Shown: in pieces, positions 19,043-28,058 of the stretch
How the letters are laid out: the number at the start of each line of letters is the position of its first letter
Numbering within the stretch: position 1 is the stretch's first letter
Source: Leyella lascolaii
Lineage (GTDB): Bacteria; Bacteroidota; Bacteroidia; Bacteroidales; Bacteroidaceae
Reading direction: 5' to 3'
Length of the DNA stretch: 49,786 nt
Assembly: GCF_900079775.1 (NCBI RefSeq)
Contig: NZ_LT556036.1
Coordinates: 447,447 to 497,232, forward strand
The notes under the pieces: generated by a model
The model's database searches: none
What the model saw: only the letters and a program-made list of their open reading frames with translations
What the model was told of the DNA's origin: nothing
Translations under genes and position numbers: made by a program

Positions 19043-19873
19043 CTATAATATGCCATGCGCATACAGTTCCTTTTCCATTTCTTTCTGTATTTCACATGCT
19101 TTTTGTGCTGCTACAGTCGCAAAATCATTTTTATTGCTTGCATATATTATTCCTCTTGAGCTGTTAACCAGGAGTCCACAGTCTTTTATCATTCCGTACT
19201 TACATACATCTTCCAGAGAACCGCCTTGCGCTCCGACGCCCGGGACAAGAAGAAAACTGTCAGGTACAATCTTTCTTACATCCTTAAACATCTTGCCTTG
19301 AGTGGCACCTACCACATACATCATGTTTTTAGGATTGCCCCATTTTTGTGACTTGTACAAAACCTCCTCAAACAATCTCTGTCCGTTTTTATTTTCTGTC
19401 AGTTGAAAATCGTTCGAACCTTTATTGCTCGTGAGTGCTAACAGTATAATCCATTTATCATTATAAGTAAGAAATGGAGTGACACTGTCTTCTCCCATAT
19501 AAGGTGCGACAGTTATAGCATCAATATCATATTCTTCAAAAAATGTTCTGGCATACATTGCAGATGTATTTCCTATATCACCTCTTTTTGCGTCTGCGAT
19601 TATAAAATGGTGCGGATAGTTTTCCTTCAAATATCTTACGGTCTTTTCAAAAGCAATCATACCTTTTACACCGAAGGCTTCATAAAAAGCTAAGTTCGGT
19701 TTGTATGCGACACAGTAAGGTGCAGTCGCATCGATGATTTCTTTATTGAACTTGAATATAGGATCCTCCTCTTCAGTGAGGTGGGGTGGTATCTTTCTTA
19801 AATCAGTATCCAAACCGACACAAAGAAAAGATTTCTTATTTTTTATCTCTATAATTAAGTCTTGTCTGTTCAT
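19043..19873 (-). CDS. pyrF: Orotidine 5'-phosphate decarboxylase
   Basis: 276 residues, the longer type 2 form of PyrF. It decarboxylates OMP to UMP, the last step of pyrimidine synthesis. Visible: [14 protein letters not shown] at the N-terminus, the catalytic [20 protein letters not shown] (Lys96 within D-x-K-x-x-D) and [14 protein letters not shown] near the C-terminus for phosphate binding. It is the last gene of the phoH-to-pyrF run, 7 bases after prfA. No terminator is obvious in the 97 bases before lpxD. Confidence 0.96.
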   Translation of the reverse strand: MNRQDLIIEIKNKKSFLCVGLDTDLRKIPPHLTEEEDPIFKFNKEIIDATAPYCVAYKPNLAFYEAFGVKGMIAFEKTVRYLKENYPHHFIIADAKRGDIGNTSAMYARTFFEEYDIDAITVAPYMGEDSVTPFLTYNDKWIILLALTSNKGSNDFQLTENKNGQRLFEEVLYKSQKWGNPKNMMYVVGATQGKMFKDVRKIVPDSFLLVPGVGAQGGSLEDVCKYGMIKDCGLLVNSSRGIIYASNKNDFATVAAQKACEIQKEMEKELYAHGIL

Positions 19874-19880
19874 AAATTTA

Positions 19881-20993
19881 TTATAATTCGGATTCTTTCA
19901 TTCTTTCTGCATTCTCAGCTACAGTAAGGGCATCTATCATTTCTTGAATGTTACCGTTCATAAACCCTTGCAAGTCATGCGTAGTGTAACCTATTCTGTG
20001 GTCTGTCACACGACCTTGCGGGTAATTGTATGTGCGGATCTTTGCACTTCTGTCTCCGGTTGACACCAGCGTCTTCCGCTTATTGGCAATATCATCCATA
20101 TATTTCTGATGTTCCTTATCGTATATAAATGTCCTAAGGCGGGCAAGTGCGCGTTCTTTGTTTTTAGGCTGGTCTCTTGTCTCTGTACATTCAATCAGTA
20201 TCTCTTCCTCTTCTCCCGTATTCGGGTTTTTCCACATATATCGCAGTCTCACACCAGATTCGACTTTATTTACATTCTGTCCTCCGGCACCGCTGCTTCT
20301 GAATGTATCCCATTTTATCTCGCCCTCATTAATGTTAACCTCAAATTTGTCTGCTTCCGGTAATACAGCTACAGTTGCCGCACTCGTGTGCATTCTGCCT
20401 TGAGTCTCAGTTGCAGGAACACGCTGAACCCGATGCACTCCGGATTCATATTTCATTATTCCATATACATTTTCACCGCTTACGGCAAAATCGATTTCCT
20501 TAAATCCTCCTACAGCCCCTTCACTGACACTAATGATAGATAGATTCCATTTTTTAGAATCGCAGAACTTCTTATACATGTTAAATAGATCTCCTGCAAA
20601 CAAGGCTGCCTCGTCCCCGCCTGTGCCGGCTCTTATTTCCATTTGTATGTTTTTCCCATCCTCAGGGTCTTTGGGAACAAGAGCCTGTTTTATTTCATTC
20701 TCAATTTGGGGTAACAGATTCTCATTAATACTCAGCTCTTCTCGTGCCAGCTCTTTAATTTCCGCATCTGACTCATTTGCCAACAGGTCTTTTGCCTCTT
20801 TTATTGAATTCATGCAAGACAAATACCTTTTCCGGGCGTCCATAATGTCTCCCAACTCCTTATATTCCTTCGTCAATTTGATAAACCTATCCTGATTTGC
20901 TATTACATTAGGATCGGTTATCAAAGTGGATATTTCTTCGTAGCGGCTTTCCAAGCCATTCAATTTATCCAGGATGTTGTTACGGTCAGCCAT
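19881..20993 (-). CDS. prfA: Peptide chain release factor 1
   Basis: 370 residues. RF1 ends translation at UAA and UAG. The codon-recognition tripeptide PAT (193-195 in [10 protein letters not shown]) identifies RF1 rather than RF2, and the GGQ of the catalytic loop lies in [15 protein letters not shown] (237-239). The GTGGDEA motif (123-129) is also typical. Spacing is 10 bases after purM and 7 before pyrF, so all are probably co-transcribed. Confidence 0.97.
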   Translation of the reverse strand: MADRNNILDKLNGLESRYEEISTLITDPNVIANQDRFIKLTKEYKELGDIMDARKRYLSCMNSIKEAKDLLANESDAEIKELAREELSINENLLPQIENEIKQALVPKDPEDGKNIQMEIRAGTGGDEAALFAGDLFNMYKKFCDSKKWNLSIISVSEGAVGGFKEIDFAVSGENVYGIMKYESGVHRVQRVPATETQGRMHTSAATVAVLPEADKFEVNINEGEIKWDTFRSSGAGGQNVNKVESGVRLRYMWKNPNTGEEEEILIECTETRDQPKNKERALARLRTFIYDKEHQKYMDDIANKRKTLVSTGDRSAKIRTYNYPQGRVTDHRIGYTTHDLQGFMNGNIQEMIDALTVAENAERMKESEL

Positions 20994-21003
20994 TTGTCAA
21001 TAA

Positions 21004-22173
21004 TTAATAATTGAAGACACCAAATTCTGATTCTATAGTAAGCCCTTTAGGACCTTCTTCAACACGGCCGACAATCTGCGCGTCGATATTAAATTTCCGG
21101 CTTATCTCGATTATTCTGTCGGCATGTTTGTTATCCACATAAATCTCCATCCGATGTCCCATGTTGAATACCTTATACATTTCCTTCCAGTCCGTCTCAC
21201 TTTCTTCACGTATAATTCTGAATAATGGAGGTACTGGAAACATATTGTCTTTTATAACATGACAATTGTCATTAACAAAATGCAATATTTTTGTCTGTGC
21301 TCCGCCAGTACAATGTATCATTCCATGAATCTCATGTCGTAAGTCATCAAGTATGCTTTTTATCACAGGAGCGTATGTTCTGGTCGGCGAAAGGACAAGC
21401 TGTCCCGCATCAAGTCCAAGCTTACCTATCTCATCGGTAAGTTTATAATGTCCGCTGTAAACAAGTTCGTCAGGAACATTATGGTCGTAACTCTCGGGAA
21501 ACTTTTCTGCGAGATATTTTGCAAACACATCATGCCGAGCGCTTGTCAGACCGTTGCTTCCCATACCTCCGTTATATTTGTTCTCATATGTAGCCTGTCC
21601 GAATGACGCCAGACCTACAATCACATCACCCGGACGTATGTTGGCATTATTGATAACGTCAGAACGTTTCATTCTACATGTAACGGTGGAGTCGACAATA
21701 ATTGTCCGAACCAGATCCCCGACATCCGCAGTCTCACCTCCAGTCGCATATATACCGACCCCCATATTTCTCATTTCGGACAGCAGTTCGTCAGTTCCAT
21801 TAATTATCGCAGATATGACTTCCCCCGGTATAAGCATCTTATTGCGTCCGATTGTACTTGAAACAAGAATATTGTCAGTGGCTCCCACGCACAAGAGATC
21901 ATCCGTGTTCATGACAACAGCGTCCTGAGCAATGCCTTTCCATACACTAATATCACCGGTCTCCTTCCAATACATATATGCAAGTGATGACTTCGTACCG
22001 GCTCCGTCCGCGTGCATGATGTTACAATAATCATCATCCCCACCAAGTATGTCTGGCAATATCTTGCAGAATGCTTGCGGATATAATCCCTTGTCTATAT
22101 TCTTGATGGCATTATGCACATCCTCTTTGGCGGCACTCACGCCACGCATCATATATCTGTTAGAATTGTCCAT
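21004..22173 (-). CDS. purM: Phosphoribosylformylglycinamidine cyclo-ligase (AIR synthase)
   Basis: 389 residues from MDNSNRYMMRGVSAAKEDV. PurM closes the imidazole ring (FGAM to AIR, using ATP). Signatures: MHADGAGTKSSLAY, ATGGETADVGDLVRTIIVDST and IIHCTGGAQTKILHF. It is longer than the ~345-residue proteobacterial enzyme and begins with the RGVSA-K-DVHNAI form I associate with Bacteroidetes. An in-frame ATG at 22215 would overlap aroE and add 14 residues with no family match, so I took 22173, which leaves a 14-base gap to aroE. Confidence 0.9.
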   Translation of the reverse strand: MDNSNRYMMRGVSAAKEDVHNAIKNIDKGLYPQAFCKILPDILGGDDDYCNIMHADGAGTKSSLAYMYWKETGDISVWKGIAQDAVVMNTDDLLCVGATDNILVSSTIGRNKMLIPGEVISAIINGTDELLSEMRNMGVGIYATGGETADVGDLVRTIIVDSTVTCRMKRSDVINNANIRPGDVIVGLASFGQATYENKYNGGMGSNGLTSARHDVFAKYLAEKFPESYDHNVPDELVYSGHYKLTDEIGKLGLDAGQLVLSPTRTYAPVIKSILDDLRHEIHGMIHCTGGAQTKILHFVNDNCHVIKDNMFPVPPLFRIIREESETDWKEMYKVFNMGHRMEIYVDNKHADRIIEISRKFNIDAQIVGRVEEGPKGLTIESEFGVFNY

Positions 22174-22187
22174 AGTCGTTTTATGTA

Positions 22188-22937
22188 TTATTCTTTTCCG
22201 TTCCAGAATTCCCAACTCGCAAAAGCCTGCAGCAAAAGCATTTCCACGCCGTTTTTTGTTGTTGCTCCGTGTTCGGCACCCTTTCTCATAAAAAGAGTCT
22301 CATCAGGATTATATATCAAATCATATAATATGGTGTTACTGTCCATTGCCTCATAAGGAATTTTGGGGCAACTGTTTACATTCGGGTACATACCCAGAGG
22401 CGTGCAATTGACAATAACGTTATATTCCCTTATTATATCAGGAGTTACCGCATCATATGATATGGCTCCTTTCTTTTCATTGCTGCGGCTTACAAACAAC
22501 GTTTTCAAACCAAGTGACCTTAATCCAAAATCTATTGCCTTTGATGCTCCGCCTGTTCCAAGTATAAGAGCCTTTTTATGTATACATTCCAGCATCGGCT
22601 CGATGCTTCTTGTAAATCCGATGACATCACTGTTGAATCCCTTCAGATAGGTCTTACCGCCTTTATGAGTTACACGAATTACGTTTACCGCACCTATTTC
22701 CCGTGCTTCTTCACTCATATCGTCCAAATACGAAATAACCTTCTCCTTATATGGTATAGTTACATTCAGACCTTTAAGCTCAGAATTTGACGCCAGTATC
22801 TCCGGCAGAGTCTCTATCGTCGGGATTTCAAAATTGACATATTCCGCATCAATATTCTCACTCTTGAATTTTTCATTGAAATAGCTGATTGAGAACGAGT
22901 GTCCCAGGGGGAAACCTATAAGTCCGTATTTGTCCAT
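22188..22937 (-). CDS. aroE: Shikimate dehydrogenase
   Basis: 249 residues, somewhat short for AroE (about 270). It reduces 3-dehydroshikimate with NADPH in aromatic amino acid and chorismate synthesis. The shikimate pocket residues are present: Ser14 and Ser16 (PLGHSFS), Lys64 in NVTIPYKEKV and Asp104 in GFNSDVIGF. The dinucleotide-binding loop is LGTGGASKA. The next gene upstream is menG, which uses chorismate-derived menaquinone. Gaps are 12 and 14 bases. Confidence 0.95.
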   Translation of the reverse strand: MDKYGLIGFPLGHSFSISYFNEKFKSENIDAEYVNFEIPTIETLPEILASNSELKGLNVTIPYKEKVISYLDDMSEEAREIGAVNVIRVTHKGGKTYLKGFNSDVIGFTRSIEPMLECIHKKALILGTGGASKAIDFGLRSLGLKTLFVSRSNEKKGAISYDAVTPDIIREYNVIVNCTPLGMYPNVNSCPKIPYEAMDSNTILYDLIYNPDETLFMRKGAEHGATTKNGVEMLLLQAFASWEFWNGKE

Positions 22938-22949
22938 AAGCTATACGTT

Positions 22950-23687
22950 TTATTTCGTTGCAAAGTATGTGGTGCAGATACCGAATGTATGACGTTTGAA
23001 ACAGGCATCGGAAAAACCGGCATTTTTAAGGATGCTTACCATCTTCTCACCTTGTGGAAAAGCCTCGATTGTAGCTGTGAGATATGAATAAGCCACATTG
23101 TCGTGCGATATCAATTTCCCGTATAATGGGAGAATCGTATGTGAGTATATCTTAAAAAGCCCCTTGATTGGATGATGCACAGGAGCTGTAAGCTCAACAA
23201 TACTGAGATGTCCGCCAGGTTTCAAAACACGATACATTTCATTTATACCGCGGTCAAGATCTGCAAAGTTTCTTATTCCGAAAGCTGCAGTCACAGCATC
23301 AAACGCGTTATCCTCAAATGAAAGATTCATACAATCTTCCTTCTTGAATGCAATGACACTGTCCAACCCCAGTTTCTTAACTTTCTCATTTCCTATTTTC
23401 AGCATCCCTATACTTATGTCTGCGCCGATAATCTGGTCCGGCGCAAGCATTCTTGCCGCCTCTATGGCAAAGTCACCGGTTCCTGTCGCGATATCCAGAA
23501 TCGTTCGCGGATTATATCTCCTCAAGGAATTTATGGCGGCTTTTCTCCATATCTTGTCTATATTCCAAGACAGCCTGTGATTCAGTTTATCGTATGAATG
23601 GGCGATGTTATTGAACATGCGCGCCACCTGTTCACCTTTGTCACTGTCCGGATCGTAAGGCTTTATTTCCTCTTGTTTATATGTCAT
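22950..23687 (-). CDS. menG: Demethylmenaquinone methyltransferase
   Basis: 245 residues of the UbiE/MenG family. It uses S-adenosylmethionine to convert demethylmenaquinone to menaquinone. Seen: [18 protein letters not shown], the SAM motif [22 protein letters not shown], and [20 protein letters not shown] followed by [12 protein letters not shown]. In Bacteroidales without ubiquinone the menaquinone role is the sensible one. It lies between purC (43-base gap) and aroE (12-base gap). Confidence 0.95.
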   Translation of the reverse strand: MTYKQEEIKPYDPDSDKGEQVARMFNNIAHSYDKLNHRLSWNIDKIWRKAAINSLRRYNPRTILDIATGTGDFAIEAARMLAPDQIIGADISIGMLKIGNEKVKKLGLDSVIAFKKEDCMNLSFEDNAFDAVTAAFGIRNFADLDRGINEMYRVLKPGGHLSIVELTAPVHHPIKGLFKIYSHTILPLYGKLISHDNVAYSYLTATIEAFPQGEKMVSILKNAGFSDACFKRHTFGICTTYFATK

Positions 23688-23730
23688 TATGTATATGAAA
23701 TGCTGTCAACTTCATCAGGCACTATCATGC

Positions 23731-24681
23731 TTATCTGGCTGCAGCCAGATAAGCATTGACGTTTTTCTCTATTCTTGCTGAAATATCGTCAGCATCCTGT
23801 GCCTTTACAAACTTTTCACCGGTGATATGCTCGTAAAGTTCGATATATCTCTCGCTCACACTGTTTGCATATTCGTCCGTTATTTCCGGCATTGTCTGTC
23901 CTGGCTCGTTCATAAAGTCATGTTCGATAAGCCACTGCCTTACAAACTCCTTGGACAGCTGTTTTTGCGGCTGGTTGTTTGCGAGCTTCTCCTCATAGCC
24001 GTCAGCATAGAAATAGCGGCTGCTGTCGGGTGTGTGTATTTCGTCTATGAGATATACCTTACCGTCGCGCTTTCCAAACTCATATTTCGTATCGACGAGT
24101 ATAAGACCATGCTTCTGTGCTATTTCCTGTCCGCGTCTGAACAGTTGTCTTGTGTATGTTTCCATTACCTCATAATCTTCCGCGCTGACAATACCTTGTC
24201 TTATTATCTCCTCTTTGGAAATGTCCAGATCATGTCCCTCATCGGCTTTTGTCGTCGGAGTTATAATAGGCTCCGGGAATCTCTCGTTCTCTTTCATGCT
24301 CTCCGGCAGTTTCACCCCACACAGTTCGCGACAACCGTTCTTGTAAGCTCTCCATGCTGAGCCCGTGAGTATAGAGCGGATAATCATCTCAACCCTGAAA
24401 CCTTCGCATTTAAGACCGACTGTCACCATAGGGTCGGGTGTGGCAAGTTTCCAGTTGGGGCAGATATCAGCGGTCGCATCCAGAAATTTGGATGCTATTT
24501 GATTCAGCACCTGACCTTTGTAAGGAATACCCTTAGGCAGAATGACGTCGAATGCCGAGATTCTGTCTGTGGCAATCATTACGAGAATGTCGTCGTTTAT
24601 ATCATACACATCACGTACTTTGCCGTGGTACACACTCTTCTGTCCATCAAAATGGAAGTCGGTCGCTGTTAATGCTTTCAT
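23731..24681 (-). CDS. purC: Phosphoribosylaminoimidazole-succinocarboxamide synthase (SAICAR synthase)
   Basis: 316 residues. PurC joins CAIR and aspartate with ATP in purine synthesis. Seen: [28 protein letters not shown] at the N-terminus, the substrate region ECR-like [26 protein letters not shown], and [29 protein letters not shown]. The length fits the longer, yeast-like form. It starts 12 bases after phoH and shares the cluster with purM. Confidence 0.96.
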   Translation of the reverse strand: MKALTATDFHFDGQKSVYHGKVRDVYDINDDILVMIATDRISAFDVILPKGIPYKGQVLNQIASKFLDATADICPNWKLATPDPMVTVGLKCEGFRVEMIIRSILTGSAWRAYKNGCRELCGVKLPESMKENERFPEPIITPTTKADEGHDLDISKEEIIRQGIVSAEDYEVMETYTRQLFRRGQEIAQKHGLILVDTKYEFGKRDGKVYLIDEIHTPDSSRYFYADGYEEKLANNQPQKQLSKEFVRQWLIEHDFMNEPGQTMPEITDEYANSVSERYIELYEHITGEKFVKAQDADDISARIEKNVNAYLAAAR

Positions 24682-24693
24682 ATTTTATATGTT

Positions 24694-25662
24694 TTAATTG
24701 TTCTGTTTCCCTTCTGTCATATGATGTCCTTTATCATATGCATCATAGGCACTCACTATCTTAGTGACCAGTTTATGCCTTACGATATCTTTTCCTGACA
24801 GATTCACGAACGAGATGTCATCAATGTCTTTCAATATATCCATGGCATCGACAAGACCGCTTTTCTGTCCTCTTGGCAAGTCAATTTGTGTGACGTCACC
24901 TGTTATTATCATTTTTGTATTCCATCCCATGCGGGTGAGAAACATCCTGATCTGCGCCGGAGTAGTGTTTTGAGCCTCATCCAGAATAACCACAGCGTCG
25001 TTAAGAGTTCTTCCTCTCATGAACGCCAGCGGTGCTATCTGTATGATGTTCTTCTCCATCATATCCTGTAGCTTCACCTGTGGAATCATATCCTCGAGCG
25101 CGTCATATAAAGGTTGCAGGTATGGATCTATTTTCTCCTTCATGTCTCCCGGAAGAAACCCCAGCTTCTCTCCGGCTTCCACAGCGGGACGGCTCAGTAT
25201 GATTCTTTTTATGCTCTTTTCTTTTAAAGACTTGACCGCAAGTGCTATACTCAGATAAGTCTTGCCTGTTCCGGCAGGTCCCACGGCGAAAATCATATCC
25301 TTTTTCTCGTATTCGTCTATCAGTCTTTGCTGGTTGACGCTACGGCTTTTTATTGGTTTTCCGGATATGTTGTATACAAGCACATCTTTTATTGCCTCGC
25401 CTTTGGTCTGTCTGCCTTTTATGATGTCTAAAATATCTTCTTCACTGATAGAGTTAAACTTGAGGACATGCTTGCGCATCAGCTCTATCTTATCTTGGAA
25501 AACGGTGATGTCATTATCATCTCCGAGCACTCTCACAACATTGTCTCTTGCCACTATCCTGAGCTTCGGAAACAGCGACCTTATCATTTGCAGATGACTG
25601 TTTCCTATACCGTAAAATGCGACAGGATCAATGTCTTCCAATATAATATGTTTCTCTATCAA
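24694..25662 (-). CDS. PhoH-family ATPase (PhoL-like)
   Basis: 322 residues. An N-terminal KH-like part (about 1-75) precedes a P-loop ATPase with Walker A GPAGTGKT (128-135), PAVEAGEKLGFLPGDMKEK, Walker B VVILDEAQNT and TGDVTQIDLPRGQKSGL. PhoH-like proteins are RNA-linked ATPases; in other bacteria PhoL sits with ybeY and is tied to ribosome/RNA quality control. ybeY is not adjacent here. It heads a seven-gene minus-strand run and has a good promoter upstream. Confidence 0.93.
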   Translation of the reverse strand: MIEKHIILEDIDPVAFYGIGNSHLQMIRSLFPKLRIVARDNVVRVLGDDNDITVFQDKIELMRKHVLKFNSISEEDILDIIKGRQTKGEAIKDVLVYNISGKPIKSRSVNQQRLIDEYEKKDMIFAVGPAGTGKTYLSIALAVKSLKEKSIKRIILSRPAVEAGEKLGFLPGDMKEKIDPYLQPLYDALEDMIPQVKLQDMMEKNIIQIAPLAFMRGRTLNDAVVILDEAQNTTPAQIRMFLTRMGWNTKMIITGDVTQIDLPRGQKSGLVDAMDILKDIDDISFVNLSGKDIVRHKLVTKIVSAYDAYDKGHHMTEGKQNN

Positions 25663-25686
25663 GTTTTTTCGTTATTGTTTCGGTTG

Positions 25687-25717
25687 CAAAGTTAGCTCAA
25701 ATAGTATAAAAAACAAA
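25687..25717 (-). promoter_or_regulatory. Promoter of the phoH-purC-menG-aroE-purM-prfA-pyrF run
   Basis: On the minus strand TTTG (25717-25714), a 19-base spacer, then TAACTTTG (25694-25687) followed by CA. This is a full Bacteroidetes consensus match, 25 bases before the phoH start codon. Confidence 0.8.
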
Positions 25718-25913
25718 ATAAAAATGTATTTAAATTTACAGCACCGGCGTTAACCGAAATACATCCTGACATACTGCATCCTCTCTTGTGAACACGCATT
25801 ATACGGCACTGCCTGAATGATAAAAGCCCCATTTCAATGACATGGCATGCCGCCATGCCCTTCCGTAGAGATGTTATGCGCGTAGGACATGTCTGTTTTT
25901 TATTACGCACTTA

Positions 25914-25942
25914 TTGTAATTCTAAAAAAAATATTACTTTTG
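25914..25942 (+). promoter_or_regulatory. Promoter of the DUF5715 gene
   Basis: TTG (25914-25916), an 18-base spacer, then TACTTTTG (25935-25942) followed by CA. The gene starts 16 bases downstream of the box, giving a very short 5' UTR. Confidence 0.75.
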
Positions 25943-25958
25943 CAGCAATTTACAACAT

Positions 25959-26765
25959 ATGATGAAGATTACCAAAAAGACATATTTGCAGACATTCGGA
26001 CTTATCGTGATATTTCTTGCGTTTGTCCGCTGTCTGTTCCCGTCAATAGCGGAGCCGCTTGAAGGCAGTAATATGAAAACGCCGGATGTCCGTAATGAAC
26101 AGGACTCTCTTTATAAAACGCATGACTCCGGAACGGTTGTGAAGGAGGAATATGCGGGAAAATCGCGCTTTTTCAATCCGGACGGCACGCCTGTTAAAAA
26201 TCCGATATACAGCGTTCCGCATTTCGGCAACACGTTTCCTGACCAGAATGACGTACAGCTGATTTCTGCAAAGAAACACGGTGTTGCAGCTGTGGAAGAC
26301 CGTGCCGATGCCGAAAGACGCAAGTCTGAGCTGGTATATGTCGGTAGTAATCCATATTTTCACGTTGACAAACTGTATAGCAGCATACCGTATCTTGTGC
26401 CGAAAGCATCGGTGTTGTTACAGGATATAGGACGTAATTTTTTTGACAGCCTGCAGATAAAAGGCATACCGCTTCACAAAATAATTGTTACAAGTGTATT
26501 GCGCAGCAAAGAGGACGTCAGGAAACTGCGCGGCCACAACAGCAATGCCACAGAGAACAGCTGCCATCTTTACGGTACGACTTTCGACATATGCTACAAC
26601 CGGTATAAAACGGTTGAGGATCCTGACGGACCCAAACGGCGCGTTGTGAGAAACGACACGTTGAAATGGGTGTTGAGTGAGGTTCTTGACGACCTGCGCC
26701 GCGAAAAGAGATGTCTTGTAAAATACGAGGTGAAGCAGGGATGTTTTCACATTACCGTGAACTGA
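25959..26765 (+). CDS. DUF5715-family exported protein, probable M15/Hedgehog-like zinc peptidase fold
   Basis: 268 residues with an N-terminal membrane anchor or signal (about 9-30). I recognise the C-terminal domain as the DUF5715 type found in Bacteroidales. It has SVLRSKEDVRKLRGHNSNATENSCHLYGTTFDICY, broken here into its key parts: His203 and Asp210 spaced H-x6-D, and near the end Glu257 and His264 in KYEVKQGCFHITV. That order (SxxHxxGxxxD ... E ... H) is the zinc-ligand layout of M15 D,D-carboxypeptidases and Hedgehog-type domains, so a peptidoglycan peptidase role is plausible but inferred. The first of two tandem ATGs is used; starting at the second removes one residue. Confidence 0.75.
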   Translation: MMKITKKTYLQTFGLIVIFLAFVRCLFPSIAEPLEGSNMKTPDVRNEQDSLYKTHDSGTVVKEEYAGKSRFFNPDGTPVKNPIYSVPHFGNTFPDQNDVQLISAKKHGVAAVEDRADAERRKSELVYVGSNPYFHVDKLYSSIPYLVPKASVLLQDIGRNFFDSLQIKGIPLHKIIVTSVLRSKEDVRKLRGHNSNATENSCHLYGTTFDICYNRYKTVEDPDGPKRRVVRNDTLKWVLSEVLDDLRREKRCLVKYEVKQGCFHITVN

Positions 26766-27413
26766 GCATGCCGCAGTGCCCGACCTGATGGATATATAAT
26801 CTGTACGCGGTATGCATATTTTCCATCAGTCACTGTAAGGAGTCATATTAAGTTTATGCGCGGTTAGCCATGTATGTATACAACAGGCAATGATGTCGTA
26901 CTTATGAATGCACATGTGTCTCTCGTACATGGAGTATACGCATAAGGCGAAATTCTATATACAAATATTAACTTAACTCCTTGAGAAAATTAACACAACA
27001 TTTTCCCGCATTCCATATTGTAGAAATTGAGAACCGGCTTATGAAATACGTGTCATGTGCCTGTTGTTTAGAAAAAATCATAACTGTTTGATGCGAAAAA
27101 GCCCGTTCCGGACGCGCAGATGCACTGTTTCATGTCTTGAAACAGGCTCTTCCGCATGCCGGTAGAGCCTGTTCTGTCATGCCAGAGAGCCTCTTTCATG
27201 ACATCGCGACGAATCCGTCATTTTCCGTAAATACATAAGTCGCATATTGTCAGACACTTACAATATACATGATTTTAAGCTGTATTCGCAGGAATATTTG
27301 CAATCTCGCACAGAATCCGAGTTTTCTGTATAATATGAAGTGATTATTTCTGTTTATAATTGAATATACGCAAGTATCGGAAGAATGCAAATCACAAATG
27401 TCGGGACACGTTT
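26766..27413. other. Intergenic region containing a series of hairpins
   Basis: About 650 bases between the DUF5715 gene and a convergent minus-strand gene; no convincing coding frame. Between 27125 and 27203 three hairpins follow each other: CTGTTTCA/TGAAACAG (27125-27132, 27138-27145), AACAGGCTCT/AGAGCCTGTT (27141-27150, 27164-27173) and TGTCATG/CATGACA (27175-27181, 27197-27203). The first two share AACAG and cannot form together. I cannot assign it to a known RNA class. Confidence 0.5.
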
Positions 27414-27986
27414 TTATTTTTTATATTCATATTCATCCTTTGCCCATATTATATGGCCGTCAAGATTGTAATAATGGTCTCTCATCATCCATTGCCGGCG
27501 TGTCCCGTTTTTATCTTTTACCCTTTTTATGCGCGAAAGCTTCTTTATAATGAAGCATCCCTTGCGTTTGATTATCTTTATGCCTTCGTCTATCTTTTTG
27601 CTTTCATCACCGTCCGGGCTTATCCTCCACAGTTCGTGGCTGTTCTCAGGAGTGGTCTGGGAGAACGGGCTTCTCTCTATGCAGATATAGATATATTTCC
27701 CTTTTGGAGCCAGGTAAGTGGCATATATTGACGAGTAAGCGAACGGAGTGAAGTTAACATCTGTATTTTTGTTGGTCAGCACGTCATATTTATATAAACG
27801 GTTATGCATCGTATAAAAAAGACAGTGGTATCTGTTGTCCGTATATTTTGCCACAATCTCACATCCGTCAGGCAGGCTTTCAGCTGCTGCCCTGACCCTG
27901 TTTGCGACCGGATTCTGTGCTGACAGGGTCAATGTATTTATGAATGATAAGATGGCGAAAGCCGCAGTTTTTATATATATGTTCAT
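27414..27986 (-). CDS. Small secreted protein of unknown function
   Basis: 190 residues with a clear signal peptide (hydrophobic 5-22, cleavage near LSAQ|NP). The mature part has repeating aromatic-rich beta-strand segments (YHCLFYTMHNRLYKYD, KYIYICIERSPFSQ, ELWRISPDGDE), which suggests a single beta-propeller-like or lipocalin-like fold rather than an enzyme, then a basic C-terminus (IIKRKGCFIIKKLSRIKRVKD). I do not recognise the family. It lies downstream of feoB on the same strand with a 72-base gap, so it could be read through from the iron-transport gene, but this is not shown. Confidence 0.65.
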   Translation of the reverse strand: MNIYIKTAAFAILSFINTLTLSAQNPVANRVRAAAESLPDGCEIVAKYTDNRYHCLFYTMHNRLYKYDVLTNKNTDVNFTPFAYSSIYATYLAPKGKYIYICIERSPFSQTTPENSHELWRISPDGDESKKIDEGIKIIKRKGCFIIKKLSRIKRVKDKNGTRRQWMMRDHYYNLDGHIIWAKDEYEYKK

Positions 27987-28058
27987 TTCTGTTTATATGA
28001 AAGTTGTCATAACGCCGTGTACGTCTGTCTGATTCTACATTACGACGGGCAGTCGTCG

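Noticed and set aside
22174..22215. Longer start of purM overlapping aroE
   Set aside because: The extra residues are not family-like, and the ATG at 22173 restores a normal intergenic gap.
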